A DNA stretch of 64,000 nucleotides. Origin: Chitinophaga qingshengii (GTDB lineage Bacteria > Bacteroidota > Bacteroidia > Chitinophagales > Chitinophagaceae). The notes under the pieces were generated by a model, which was not told the DNA's origin, searched no databases, and saw nothing but the letters and a program-made list of their open reading frames with translations. Where the stretch lies: positions 372,001-436,000 of the forward strand of contig NZ_JACVFC010000001.1 of NCBI RefSeq assembly GCF_014529935.1. The letters run 5' to 3'. Both the position numbers and the translations under genes were made by a program. Numbering within the stretch: the stretch's first letter is position 1; each line of letters opens with the position of its first letter. Below are positions 1-8,056 of the stretch, piece by piece.

Positions 1-154
1 TTTTTAAACTTTCGTTGCGAACGGCAACGGTTATACGGTCATTTTGCTGCCCATAACCGGTGGCCGTCAGCAATAACAATAGCCCTATGTACAGGGACAA
101 CAACCTTTTCCCCGGAGGAGACAGGTAGATGATGGAAATTTTTTTTTCTTTCAT
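1..154 (-). CDS. N-terminus of a SusC/TonB-dependent receptor (partial)
   Basis: Only the first 51 codons are in the window; the gene runs off the left edge. The reverse strand reads a start at 154, a basic N-terminus, a hydrophobic segment (LYIGLLLLLTATGYGQQ) that looks like a signal peptide, then ITVAVRNESLK, which resembles the start of an STN (secretin/TonB short N-terminal) domain. It lies downstream of a FecR-type anti-sigma gene and an ECF sigma gene on the same strand, the usual arrangement for a Bacteroidota nutrient-uptake receptor controlled by its own sigma/anti-sigma pair. The STN reading is inferred from about ten residues. Confidence 0.7.
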   Translation of the reverse strand, partial: MKEKKISIIYLSPPGKRLLSLYIGLLLLLTATGYGQQNDRITVAVRNESLK

Positions 155-300
155 AACGATGTGGATTGCAACCAGAGATTAATGTAACACCTGCAAAAAA
201 AGGCAAAGGCCTTCCTGTGCTCCCTGCTGTGGAGCATATATAATGGCATCATGACAATTTGTTTCAGCTAAGGTTAGCGGGATGTTGGTTAATCCGGTTG

Positions 301-1287
301 TTATTTGACCTGAATTGTTATCATACTGCCGGACCGGCGGTAGGAAAAATGATAGTGCAGCTGCAGCGCTGATAAAACTACCTCTATATTTTCACCCTCC
401 AGCGTTCCGGTAAATGTATCGTTGTTGTACCTGTTCCCCTCAATCTTTATCACTGTATTGTATTTTTGCCCAAGTTTTTTTATTACATCGGAGAATTTGG
501 TTGACTTAAATAACAGGGTATCCTGCATCCAGGCGATTTCACTTTCCATGTCTGCTTTTGAAATGGATAGTTTTCCGTTGGTTTTGTTATATACTGCTTT
601 TTCGTTTGGTTGTAAAACAATTGTTTCGGGCTTCCTACCCTTGGTAGTGATCCGTACAGCGCCTTCCACCAGGGCGGTTTCTACGGAATCCGACCGGTCA
701 TAGGCTTTCACATTGAATGTTGTTCCCAGCACTTCAATAGTGAGCCAGTCGGTCGTGACCAGAAACGGCGCCTGCTGATTTTTAGTGATCTCAAAATAGG
801 CTTCTCCCCTGTTTAACTTCACCTCTCTTTTGCCCGCGCTGAAACTGGCGGGATAGTCGAAGGTGGCCCCAGAACGGAGTATCACCAGGGAACTGTCGGG
901 CAACTTAACATTAGTGGCGCCTCCGTTCCTGGATTCGATGGTGATGGTGGATGCGGCCACTAGCCCCCATTTTTTACTGCCTGCATAGTAATAAAAGAGG
1001 CCCGCGCCCAACGCCAATAGCAGTAATATGGAAGCAGCTATTTTAGCTGCCCTGCCGAAAATGGCGGTAACACGTCCGTTCCGGCGGATGGGCAATCCGC
1101 TGATCAGTTCATCTATATCCGTTTTCGCCGGTATACTACCCTCATATTCCATCCAGATACCAGACAAAACATTTTCCAGCACCTCGTTGTCGGTCTGTTG
1201 CAGTAAATCCCTTAGCATTTGCCGGTCAGCCGCCGGCAAGGCGCCATTGAAACTCTGCCTGATTAAATCTTCCAGATGGGTACTCAT
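301..1287 (-). CDS. FecR family anti-sigma factor
   Basis: 328 residues. A cytoplasmic N-terminal part (residues 1 to about 75) is followed by one membrane segment (IAASILLLLALGAGLFYYYA, about 82-101) and a periplasmic FecR domain with typical signatures (RGEAYFEI, VLGTTFNVKAY, VEGAVRI, LQPNEKAVY), then a C-terminal DUF4974-like part (FSDVIKKLGQKYNTVIKIEG). Such proteins hold an ECF sigma factor at the membrane and release it when the partner TonB receptor signals. It lies between the sigma gene and the receptor, all on the minus strand, consistent with that three-part system. Confidence 0.92.
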   Translation of the reverse strand: MSTHLEDLIRQSFNGALPAADRQMLRDLLQQTDNEVLENVLSGIWMEYEGSIPAKTDIDELISGLPIRRNGRVTAIFGRAAKIAASILLLLALGAGLFYYYAGSKKWGLVAASTITIESRNGGATNVKLPDSSLVILRSGATFDYPASFSAGKREVKLNRGEAYFEITKNQQAPFLVTTDWLTIEVLGTTFNVKAYDRSDSVETALVEGAVRITTKGRKPETIVLQPNEKAVYNKTNGKLSISKADMESEIAWMQDTLLFKSTKFSDVIKKLGQKYNTVIKIEGNRYNNDTFTGTLEGENIEVVLSALQLHYHFSYRRSGSMITIQVK

Positions 1288-1360
1288 TACCTTAAAAACA
1301 GTTCGTTACAGGTTAATACGAAAATGGGAATCGTATCTACTATAAAAAAGTTATTTTTTT

Positions 1361-1933
1361 TTAATCAAAGAAAAGCAGGAACAACATCAGGCCGCCAGGG
1401 CCGATTTCTTTCCGGAGAATTTGCATAGCAGCGGACAAGATATTATAGGTAGTTTGTTCATTGATACCCAGCCGTTGTGAAATTTGGGCGGGGGACAGAC
1501 CCTGTTCCTTCCTTAATTCAAATATTTCGCGTTGGCGGGGGGTTAGCTTGTCTTTTGCTGTCTGCAATCTTCTAAGGAAATAGTCAAAATCAAGTTTTTG
1601 CGTGATGTCTTCACCATTGGTATACATGGCGTCGCAATGTTCCAGGTAGTCTTCAAACACGGGGTTCCTCCATTGTTTTCTCATGGCGTCGATCACGCCG
1701 TTCCTGGCAATTTTAAAAAGAAACGATTTAAATGATTGGTCGGGATCAGCTTTTTCCCTGTGGAGCCAGATCTTGATAAAAGTCTCCTGCGTAATATCTT
1801 TGGCCATCTCTTCAGACCTGGTAAGTCTGAAGACGAATCCATATAAATTATCCGAAAACAGGTCGTATAAAGCTTTAAAGTCTTTATAGGAGCCACTGCG
1901 TAACCCGGTAACATGTATTTTATAATCGTCCAA
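1361..1933 (-). CDS. ECF-type RNA polymerase sigma factor
   Basis: 190 residues with sigma region 2 (LYDLFSDNLYGFVFRLT, then DITQETFIKIW) and region 4 (LTPRQREIFELRKEQGLSPAQISQRLGI). It matches the Bacteroidota sigma-70 family paired with FecR proteins. The frame opens with TTG at 1931-1933 and no in-frame ATG lies near the conserved start, so the TTG start is likely. It probably activates the FecR and receptor genes downstream. The C-terminus ends in a hydrophobic tail (GLMLFLLFFD), which is slightly unusual for a cytoplasmic sigma factor. Confidence 0.9.
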   Translation of the reverse strand: MDDYKIHVTGLRSGSYKDFKALYDLFSDNLYGFVFRLTRSEEMAKDITQETFIKIWLHREKADPDQSFKSFLFKIARNGVIDAMRKQWRNPVFEDYLEHCDAMYTNGEDITQKLDFDYFLRRLQTAKDKLTPRQREIFELRKEQGLSPAQISQRLGINEQTTYNILSAAMQILRKEIGPGGLMLFLLFFD

Positions 1934-2051
1934 GGATTGTCTTTTTCTGCGTACGTGGAAAGTGTTAGGTGTGGCCTAAATTAACAAAAAATTACAGTAC
2001 AGGGAATTTTGTTGGGGGATTACCGGGCTAAAAGCAAGGGGGCACTAAAAT

Positions 2052-2093
2052 AAAAAAGGGCAAACCAGGATGAATGCCGATTTGCCCTTTTTT
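2052..2093. terminator. Symmetric hairpin between divergent genes
   Basis: GGGCAAA and TTTGCCC arms (2058-2064 and 2081-2087) are flanked by A6 on the left and T6 on the right, so the structure would work as an intrinsic terminator on either strand. It lies only about 30 bp in front of the TetR start and between divergent genes, an odd place for a terminator; it may insulate the two promoters. Confidence 0.7.
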
Positions 2094-2125
2094 CGTTTCT
2101 TTGCATGACCAGGCAGCATTATTTT

Positions 2126-2716
2126 ATGAAAAAGGCAGCGGCAACAAGACTTAACATTTTACAAAAAGCATTTGAACTGATCTATGTAAAAGGGTATCAA
2201 ACCACCAGCATAGATGAAATACTTGCCACCACGCAAGTCACCAAAGGCGCTTTTTATTACCATTTCAAAAACAAGGATGAAATGGGCCTCGCCATTATTA
2301 ACGAGCTGCTGAAACCATCTTTCGATGCCGCTTTTATCAACCCGCTGAAAGAAGAAAAGGACGCCCTCAAAGCCCTGTACGATATGATGTACCAGCTGCT
2401 GATGAAAAATGATTTTCTGAAAGTGGAATATGGATGCCCCGCTTCCAACTTCACGCAGGAAATGGCGCCCTGGAACAAAACATTTACCAAAGCGCTGAAC
2501 GATCTGTCGGAACAGTGGAAACAAGCGATCATCCATGCGCTGGAAACCGGAAAAAAAAGCGGCATGGTCAACTTCCAAACAGACGGCGAACAAGTGGCCG
2601 TCTTCATCATGTCGGGGTACTGGGGTATCAGGAACCTGGGAAAACTGAAGAACAGTAAGTCTGTTTATCAAGTCTATCTGAAACAATTGAAAATCTACCT
2701 GGAAACATTGCGATAA
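2126..2716 (+). CDS. TetR/AcrR family transcriptional regulator
   Basis: 196 residues from the preferred start. The N-terminal helix-turn-helix is clear: ILQKAFELIYVKGYQTTSIDE followed by TQVTKGAFYYHFKNKDEM. The C-terminal half is a ligand-binding domain of the TetR_C type. An in-frame ATG exists at 2105, but a TTTCTTTG sequence resembling the Bacteroidota -7 box (2096-2103) ends just in front of it, so transcription probably starts near 2108 and translation at 2126. It is followed by a 22-bp perfect palindrome and a membrane-protein/rhodanese operon, which it probably represses. Confidence 0.9.
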   Translation: MKKAAATRLNILQKAFELIYVKGYQTTSIDEILATTQVTKGAFYYHFKNKDEMGLAIINELLKPSFDAAFINPLKEEKDALKALYDMMYQLLMKNDFLKVEYGCPASNFTQEMAPWNKTFTKALNDLSEQWKQAIIHALETGKKSGMVNFQTDGEQVAVFIMSGYWGIRNLGKLKNSKSVYQVYLKQLKIYLETLR

Positions 2717-2729
2717 TTTTTTTGACCAA

Positions 2730-2751
2730 AAACATACTATTTAGTATGTTT
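2730..2751. promoter_or_regulatory. Perfect 22-bp palindrome, likely TetR operator
   Basis: Ten-base arms AAACATACTA and TAGTATGTTT surround a TT centre. It lies 13 bp after the TetR stop codon and just upstream of TACCTTTA (2759-2766), a near match to the Bacteroidota -7 box. Binding here would block the promoter of the downstream operon. The flanking T-run means it could also terminate the TetR transcript. Confidence 0.7.
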
Positions 2752-2792
2752 TTTTCCATACCTTTACCGCAACAAAAAAAATTCACCGATAT

Positions 2793-2897
2793 ATGAATCA
2801 TTTTACGCGAGCCGGCGCCGAAGGCGCCGCAGGGGCTTTTATTGCCGGTAGCCTGCCGGCGGGGACAAAGATTTTTGCAACATGTACCAGTCACTAA
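2793..2897 (+). CDS. Possible 34-residue leader ORF, GC-rich
   Basis: An ATG at 2793 opens a 34-codon frame beginning MNHFTRAGAEGAAGAF and stopping at 2895-2897, so it overlaps the start of the next gene (2882) by 16 bases. The DNA is much more GC-rich than its surroundings and holds two potential stem-loops (around GGCGCCGAAGGCGCC, and GCCGG with CCGGC further on). No family was recognised. It could be a translated leader coupled to the membrane-protein gene, a remnant of a lost gene, or simply structured 5' UTR. Confidence 0.25.
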   Translation: MNHFTRAGAEGAAGAFIAGSLPAGTKIFATCTSH

Positions 2898-3340
2898 CAT
2901 TCCTTCATTCCGCTATCCGCTGGCTGGTATTAATAAGTTTACTGATCGCCATTTACAGAGCGGCTAAAGGCTATTTCACACAGGCAGTCTTTACCAAAAG
3001 CGACAACGCTATACGACATTGGACGGCCACCATTGCACATATTCAGCTGCTGGCAGGCATGGCGCTTTATGTTCAAAGCCCGGTGATCAGCTACTTCTGG
3101 AAACATTTCAGTACTGCAAAAACAACGTTTGATCTGCTGTTCTTTGGGTTGATCCATAGCCTGCTGATGCTCTCCGCCATTGTTATTATTACCATTGGTT
3201 CCGCGATGACTAAACGGAAATCAACAGACCAGGAACGGTTTAAAACCATGCTTATCTGTTATGCCATTGCCTTACTGATTATTTTCCTGGCTATACCATG
3301 GCCGTTTTCACCTTTTGCTAACAGACCTTATTTCAGATAA
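2882..3340 (+). CDS. Small integral membrane protein, cytochrome b-like
   Basis: 152 residues with four predicted membrane helices (about 11-31, 46-64, 84-106 and 122-142). Histidines occur in or near the first three helices (LHSAIRWLV, RHWTATIAHI, LIHSLLM), a pattern of small haem-b or quinone-linked membrane proteins, but no specific family was identified. It is the first well-supported gene of an operon downstream of the TetR palindrome and is followed after 3 bp by a DUF3817 gene and then a rhodanese gene. The membrane location is seen in the sequence; a redox role is inference. Confidence 0.7.
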   Translation: MYQSLTFLHSAIRWLVLISLLIAIYRAAKGYFTQAVFTKSDNAIRHWTATIAHIQLLAGMALYVQSPVISYFWKHFSTAKTTFDLLFFGLIHSLLMLSAIVIITIGSAMTKRKSTDQERFKTMLICYAIALLIIFLAIPWPFSPFANRPYFR

Positions 3341-3343
3341 ATT

Positions 3344-3646
3344 ATGAAATCGTTATTCTCCACGCCGGTCGGACGACTGCGTATCATCAGCTACCTGGAA
3401 GGTATTTCCCTGCTTATACTTTTATTCATCGCTGTGCCTTTAAAATACCTATCCGGCTCTCCGGGACTGACAAAGCTGATGGGACCTGTCCATGGCCTGT
3501 TATTCCTCCTTTTTATATTCAACGCCGTCAGCGTTGGCGTGGAGTATAAATGGAAGTTTAAAGACACTACCTGGAAGGTGATCCTGGCCTGTTTTATTCC
3601 TTTTGGCACATTTTATATAGACAAAAAAATTCTAAGTAAAATATGA
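3344..3646 (+). CDS. DUF3817 family membrane protein
   Basis: 100 residues with three hydrophobic segments. LRIISYLEGISLLILLFIAVPLKY followed by GPVHGLLFLLFI is the signature of DUF3817 (YdzA-like) integral membrane proteins, whose function is unknown. It starts 3 bp after the previous stop, and its end overlaps the rhodanese start by 4 bp (ATGA), so the three genes are translationally linked. Confidence 0.85.
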   Translation: MKSLFSTPVGRLRIISYLEGISLLILLFIAVPLKYLSGSPGLTKLMGPVHGLLFLLFIFNAVSVGVEYKWKFKDTTWKVILACFIPFGTFYIDKKILSKI

Positions 3647-4017
3647 AAACATGGTTGATCATTGCCGGTGCACTGTTGCTCATATATATGGGGTACCGTG
3701 TGTACAGGTTTTATACATTGGATAAAGGACTGGACAAGTTGGTGGCTGCCGGGGCTGTCATTCTGGATGTAAGAACGCCATCAGAATTTAACATGGGACA
3801 TATAGCGGGGGCCATCAATATTTCACTGGGAGAGATCCGCCAGCGATACACAGAACTGGATACCGCAAAGACCTATATTACCGTTTGTTCTCACGGCCTT
3901 CGCAGTGTAAAGGCAGAAAAGCTGCTAAAAGAAAGAGGGTTTAAGAGGGTCTATAATGGCGGAGCATGGAGTGATTTCCAGGAATACCTGCATAAGCATA
4001 AAAAAATAAGACATTGA
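3643..4017 (+). CDS. Membrane-anchored rhodanese-like protein
   Basis: 124 residues: an N-terminal membrane anchor (LIIAGALLLIYMGYRVYRFY, about 5-24) followed by one rhodanese domain. VILDVRTPSEFNMGHIAGAINIS is the typical first motif and CSHGLRS carries the catalytic cysteine. Single-domain rhodaneses transfer sulfane sulfur or sense persulfides. As the last gene of a TetR-controlled membrane operon, it suggests a response to reactive sulfur or electrophiles; this is inference. Confidence 0.88.
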   Translation: MKTWLIIAGALLLIYMGYRVYRFYTLDKGLDKLVAAGAVILDVRTPSEFNMGHIAGAINISLGEIRQRYTELDTAKTYITVCSHGLRSVKAEKLLKERGFKRVYNGGAWSDFQEYLHKHKKIRH

Positions 4018-4031
4018 CTAACGGACGATAA

Positions 4032-4053
4032 GGAAGGTAGCTTTAAGCCTTCC
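4032..4053. terminator. Weak hairpin between convergent genes
   Basis: GGAAGG (4032-4037) pairs with CCTTCC (4048-4053) between the rhodanese stop and the stop of the RND gene on the other strand. There is no strong T-run, so termination is only suggested by position. Confidence 0.35.
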
Positions 4054-4071
4054 GGAAGATATTCAGCATCA

Positions 4072-7000
4072 TTATTTGCGGATATGACTGCCTTTTCGAT
4101 TGTACCTCCAGTGCATCAAACAAGGTAACACAATCAACAGCAACGGTAGCGCAAGTAAGAACCCTCCAATTACAGCGATTGCCAGTGGCTGATGCAACTG
4201 CGCTCCCGTTCCAATCCCGAGGGCAATAGGTGTTAGCGCAATGATAGCCCCCAGTGCCGTCATCAATTTGGGCCTCAGGCGTGTGGAGATGGCATATACA
4301 ACCGCCTCGTCCGCGTTTTGGGTATGCATCATCGATTCTTTAAACTGTAAGAATGTAAAAATTGCGTTCTCGCCAATAATTCCCACTATCATGATCAGCC
4401 CGGTATAGCTGCCAACATTCAGTGGTGTATGCGTAAGATAAAGCGCGATATAACTTCCGCTTATACCCAGTACTGCCACCAACAGGATAATCACCGCATC
4501 TATAAAATCCTTATACAGGAAAAGAATAACACCGAATACGAGCAAGTTGGCAGTGATCAGAATTAACAATAGTTCGTCAAAGGATTGCTGCTGATCAGCA
4601 TAGGCGCCCCCGTAGGCAATGCTATAACCCTGTGGTAGCGATACCTTTGTTCCTACTTCCCGGCTGACCTCCCTCATAACAGTGCCCAAATCACGGTTAT
4701 CCAGCCGGGCGGTGACAATCCCCATGGATTGTAAGTTCTCCCGCGTAATTTCGGCCTCTCCACTATTGAAATGAAGGGTTGCCAGATCCGTCAACGGACG
4801 TAATTTCCCATCCGGCAAAAATATTTGTAGCTTATCAAGCGCTGATACGTTCAGCGTTCGGCTACCAGGATATACCAGCCGTATGGGCGACAACTGTTCT
4901 TTTTCAAATACGGCGCCGGCTACATTTCCTTCCAGCGCAGCCTGCAACTGAAACTGTAAACTCGCAGGGGTAATTCCGTACTGGGCCAGCAAGCGGCTAT
5001 TGGCTTCCATACTAATAGAGGGGCCGGCTATCACAATACCATCAAATACATCCGCGGTGCCGGGTACTTTACCAACAATTGCAGCTACCTGCCTGCATAA
5101 CGTTTTCAGCTGTTCCTGGTCGTTCCCGAAGATTTTTATCTCCACTGGCTGAACAGAGGTCATTAAATCGCCCAGCATATCACCGATCACCTGTCCAAAG
5201 TCAATACGCAATGCGGGTTGCGTGGCCTCCACTTGTTTACGGATAGCATCTATGACCTCGTTGGTGGTTCGGCTATGGTCCTTTTTTAACTGTATCAGAT
5301 AATCTCCCTTATTGGGTTCTGTAATAAAGAACCCCATCTGTGTGCCGGTACGCCTGGAATATGCTGCCACCTCAGGAATACCGGTGATGATCTTTTCTAC
5401 CTGCTGCAGCATTCTGTCTGTTTCTTCTAAAGATGTGCCCGGCGGAGAACTATAATCCAACACGATGCTGCCTTCATCCATCTCCGGTAAAAATCCGGTT
5501 TCCAGTCGCGGTACAATTAATATAATCGTCACTATTAACCCTGCTATGAATAATCCGCTGATCCATGGCCGGGCAAGGAACCAGGTCACCCAGCGCTGTT
5601 TTTTCACATCATGCCCGGTATGCCTTCTTTCTGCTGCCTTTCGTTCCTTTCCCTGATTAGTCAGTAACAGGTAAATGACCGGCAGGCCTATCCAGGTGAC
5701 CAGGAAAGAACATACCAGCGTAACGATCATCGTATTGGTCATTACTTTGAAATATGCCCCTGCAACACCCGTCATCAGCTGAAAAGGCAGAAAAATCACA
5801 ATTGTGCTGAGGGAAGAGCCCACCATAGCGGGGAACAGGTAATTTATCGCCTTGGGTATCAGTACAGTGGTTGGTTGATCGGGATGTTCTTCATGTGTAC
5901 GATGTATTTGTTCCACCACTACAATGGCATCATCAATAATCAGTCCTATAGCCGCGGCAATAGCGCCCAGCGTCATAATATTGAAGGTTTGCCCGGTAGC
6001 ATATAATACAATCAACGTAAGCAGAAGGGTTACGGGGATGGTGATAAGAATGGTAGTACTGGCTTTCAGAGAACGAAGAAACACTACCGCCACGATGATG
6101 GCCAGCAGCAATCCAATCCATAAACTATCAGTTACACTTTTAATGGCATCCTTTACAAACTCAGCCTGGATGTAGTAAGGAGAAATTTTCACATCCGCAG
6201 GCAGTATCTTTTTCAGGGCCTCGATCTTCGATGTCATGCGGTCAGACAGATCGACCAGGTTGGCATTGGGCTGCTTGATCACCGCCACCAGTATACCTTC
6301 TTTGCCATTCGCATTTACCTTGATGTATTCTTTGGCTTCCCGTATTTCCACCGCCGAGATATCTTCCATCGTCACCACTCGTCTTCCATTGTTACTGATT
6401 ACCAGTTTGCTGAGCTTCTCTTTAGTGTCTATCACAGCGTCCGTAACAGTGAGGTATAATAAACGGTAATCTGACAGATAGCCATTGGACTTAATAAAAT
6501 TGGTTTGAGCCAGTGCGGTATTAACTATATCCGGTGTGATACCAAATGTGTTCATCTTTTGCATATCCAGCTGTACCCAGTATTCCTTGCTCTTTCCACC
6601 GATGATGCGGATTTCGGAAACACCTTCTACCTGTGACAGGAAGGGCTTGATGGTAAAGGTGGCGAGGTATTTCAGGTCAATAGGCGACCGGTTATGACTT
6701 TCTATGGTATAGCCGCTGACCGGCAATATGGAAGGATTCATCCTCTCCACATTGATCTGCACATCAGGCGGCAGTACATTTTTAATTTCTGAGATCTTTG
6801 ATTCAATACGTTGCTGGCTGATATTGATATCGGCCTGCCAATCCATGAAGGCCGATATTTCGCAGCTGCCTCTGCTGGTGATACTGCGGATCATCTTCAG
6901 GTCAGGTACCTGCTTTATTGCCAGCTCCAACGGCCTGGTGACGGTGATCATCATTTTATTGACCGGCTGCTGGCCAGCATCTGCAATGATCTTTATTTTG

Positions 7001-7122
7001 GGGAAAGTAATTTCGGGGAAAAGAGCCGATTGTATTTTTCCGTAGGCAAACAATCCTCCTGCGATGATAATCGCAAGCAGTACCGTTATCGGATTTTTGT
7101 ATGTAAACAGAAAGTTCTTCAT
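4072..7122 (-). CDS. RND efflux transporter, inner-membrane permease (AcrB-like)
   Basis: 1016 residues, normal length for the AcrB/AcrD/AcrF family. It has an N-terminal helix (PITVLLAIIIAGGLFAYGKI), a porter domain, and a second helix block with GLIIDDAIVVVEQIHRTHEEHP, where the paired aspartates belong to the proton relay. The repeated second half includes a final bundle (TALGAIIALTPIALGIG). It would pump substrates from periplasm or inner membrane out of the cell. It is the last gene of a minus-strand operon with an adaptor and an outer-membrane channel. The substrate cannot be told from sequence; the DDAIVVVE form is more typical of drug-type than heavy-metal RND pumps. Confidence 0.95.
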   Translation of the reverse strand: MKNFLFTYKNPITVLLAIIIAGGLFAYGKIQSALFPEITFPKIKIIADAGQQPVNKMMITVTRPLELAIKQVPDLKMIRSITSRGSCEISAFMDWQADINISQQRIESKISEIKNVLPPDVQINVERMNPSILPVSGYTIESHNRSPIDLKYLATFTIKPFLSQVEGVSEIRIIGGKSKEYWVQLDMQKMNTFGITPDIVNTALAQTNFIKSNGYLSDYRLLYLTVTDAVIDTKEKLSKLVISNNGRRVVTMEDISAVEIREAKEYIKVNANGKEGILVAVIKQPNANLVDLSDRMTSKIEALKKILPADVKISPYYIQAEFVKDAIKSVTDSLWIGLLLAIIVAVVFLRSLKASTTILITIPVTLLLTLIVLYATGQTFNIMTLGAIAAAIGLIIDDAIVVVEQIHRTHEEHPDQPTTVLIPKAINYLFPAMVGSSLSTIVIFLPFQLMTGVAGAYFKVMTNTMIVTLVCSFLVTWIGLPVIYLLLTNQGKERKAAERRHTGHDVKKQRWVTWFLARPWISGLFIAGLIVTIILIVPRLETGFLPEMDEGSIVLDYSSPPGTSLEETDRMLQQVEKIITGIPEVAAYSRRTGTQMGFFITEPNKGDYLIQLKKDHSRTTNEVIDAIRKQVEATQPALRIDFGQVIGDMLGDLMTSVQPVEIKIFGNDQEQLKTLCRQVAAIVGKVPGTADVFDGIVIAGPSISMEANSRLLAQYGITPASLQFQLQAALEGNVAGAVFEKEQLSPIRLVYPGSRTLNVSALDKLQIFLPDGKLRPLTDLATLHFNSGEAEITRENLQSMGIVTARLDNRDLGTVMREVSREVGTKVSLPQGYSIAYGGAYADQQQSFDELLLILITANLLVFGVILFLYKDFIDAVIILLVAVLGISGSYIALYLTHTPLNVGSYTGLIMIVGIIGENAIFTFLQFKESMMHTQNADEAVVYAISTRLRPKLMTALGAIIALTPIALGIGTGAQLHQPLAIAVIGGFLLALPLLLIVLPCLMHWRYNRKGSHIRK

Positions 7123-7127
7123 ACCGG

Positions 7128-8048
7128 CTACTTGTTTGTTACAGTGACAGTGGCAGTGTCCGAAAGGCCATAGTTACCGCCAGTGAGTATTTTGTCCTGT
7201 ATAGTGAGCACAGGAGACAATATTTCTATTTTACCACCGGTTTCCAGTCCTTTTTGGACAGGCACTTTTACCGCGGTAGTGCTGTCTTTCATTTTCATGA
7301 TCCAGTACTCGCTTTGCGACTCGTTGGAAAGTACTGCCGCTTTTGGAACAAGTATCGTATTTGCTTTCATTGATTTAATGAGCCGCACTTTTGCAATCAG
7401 ATTTTCGGGAATGAGTTTGCCCGGAGCAACCCTAATAACATAATTCTGCGTTTGCGCGACAGAATCCACAGTGGGCAATGGCGCTTCCATTACACCAGGC
7501 AATTGCCGGCCATCCGGTAAAGCCACCGTAACGCGACGATTGGCAGGTATCAACGGAGTTAGTTCATACGGCAGGCTCAAAATAAAGGCGAAACTGTTAT
7601 CGTTTGAAATAGTCGCCAATTGTTCTCCATCCTGAACATAGGTACCGGCCTGGATAGCCAGCTGCGTAATATAGCCGTTACCGGTAGCTTTAACCGGAAT
7701 AATACCCGTAAAGCGGAAAGAGGAATCCAGTTTATTGATCGTGTTCCCCAGGTTTTCGGCTTCTTTTGTTTTCAGTAAAAATAATACCTCTCCCTGGTTT
7801 ACATGCTGCCCTATTTTTATGTTCGATGTTTGCAGGTAACCATTGGCAGTGGCTTTTACATTTGTTTTCAACAGGAAAGCAGCTGTAGCATTTAACTCCA
7901 CAATGTCTTCTACTGTACCTCTTTCAGGAGAAGATACGGTGACAGGGGTACCTATTGGCGTTACCTGTTCTCCGGAAGCCGGAGCCGTATGAGAACAGGC
8001 GGTTGTCAGCAGGAAGCATGCGGTGCAGAGCAAAGCTGATAATCTCAT
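7128..8048 (-). CDS. RND periplasmic adaptor, HlyD/AcrA-like lipoprotein
   Basis: 306 residues from the ATG at 8048. The longer frame starts with TTG at 8060, but the ATG places LLTTAC directly as a lipobox, with acylation at Cys18. Membrane-fusion features follow: a barrel-sandwich/lipoyl pair (TNVKATANGYLQTSNIKIGQHVNQGE and GNGYITQLAIQAGTYVQDGE) and a beta-barrel part. It links the RND permease to the TolC-like channel. The spacer to the permease is 5 bp and the upstream frame overlaps the TolC stop, so the three genes form one operon. Confidence 0.92.
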   Translation of the reverse strand: MRLSALLCTACFLLTTACSHTAPASGEQVTPIGTPVTVSSPERGTVEDIVELNATAAFLLKTNVKATANGYLQTSNIKIGQHVNQGEVLFLLKTKEAENLGNTINKLDSSFRFTGIIPVKATGNGYITQLAIQAGTYVQDGEQLATISNDNSFAFILSLPYELTPLIPANRRVTVALPDGRQLPGVMEAPLPTVDSVAQTQNYVIRVAPGKLIPENLIAKVRLIKSMKANTILVPKAAVLSNESQSEYWIMKMKDSTTAVKVPVQKGLETGGKIEILSPVLTIQDKILTGGNYGLSDTATVTVTNK

Positions 8049-8056
8049 AATTAATA

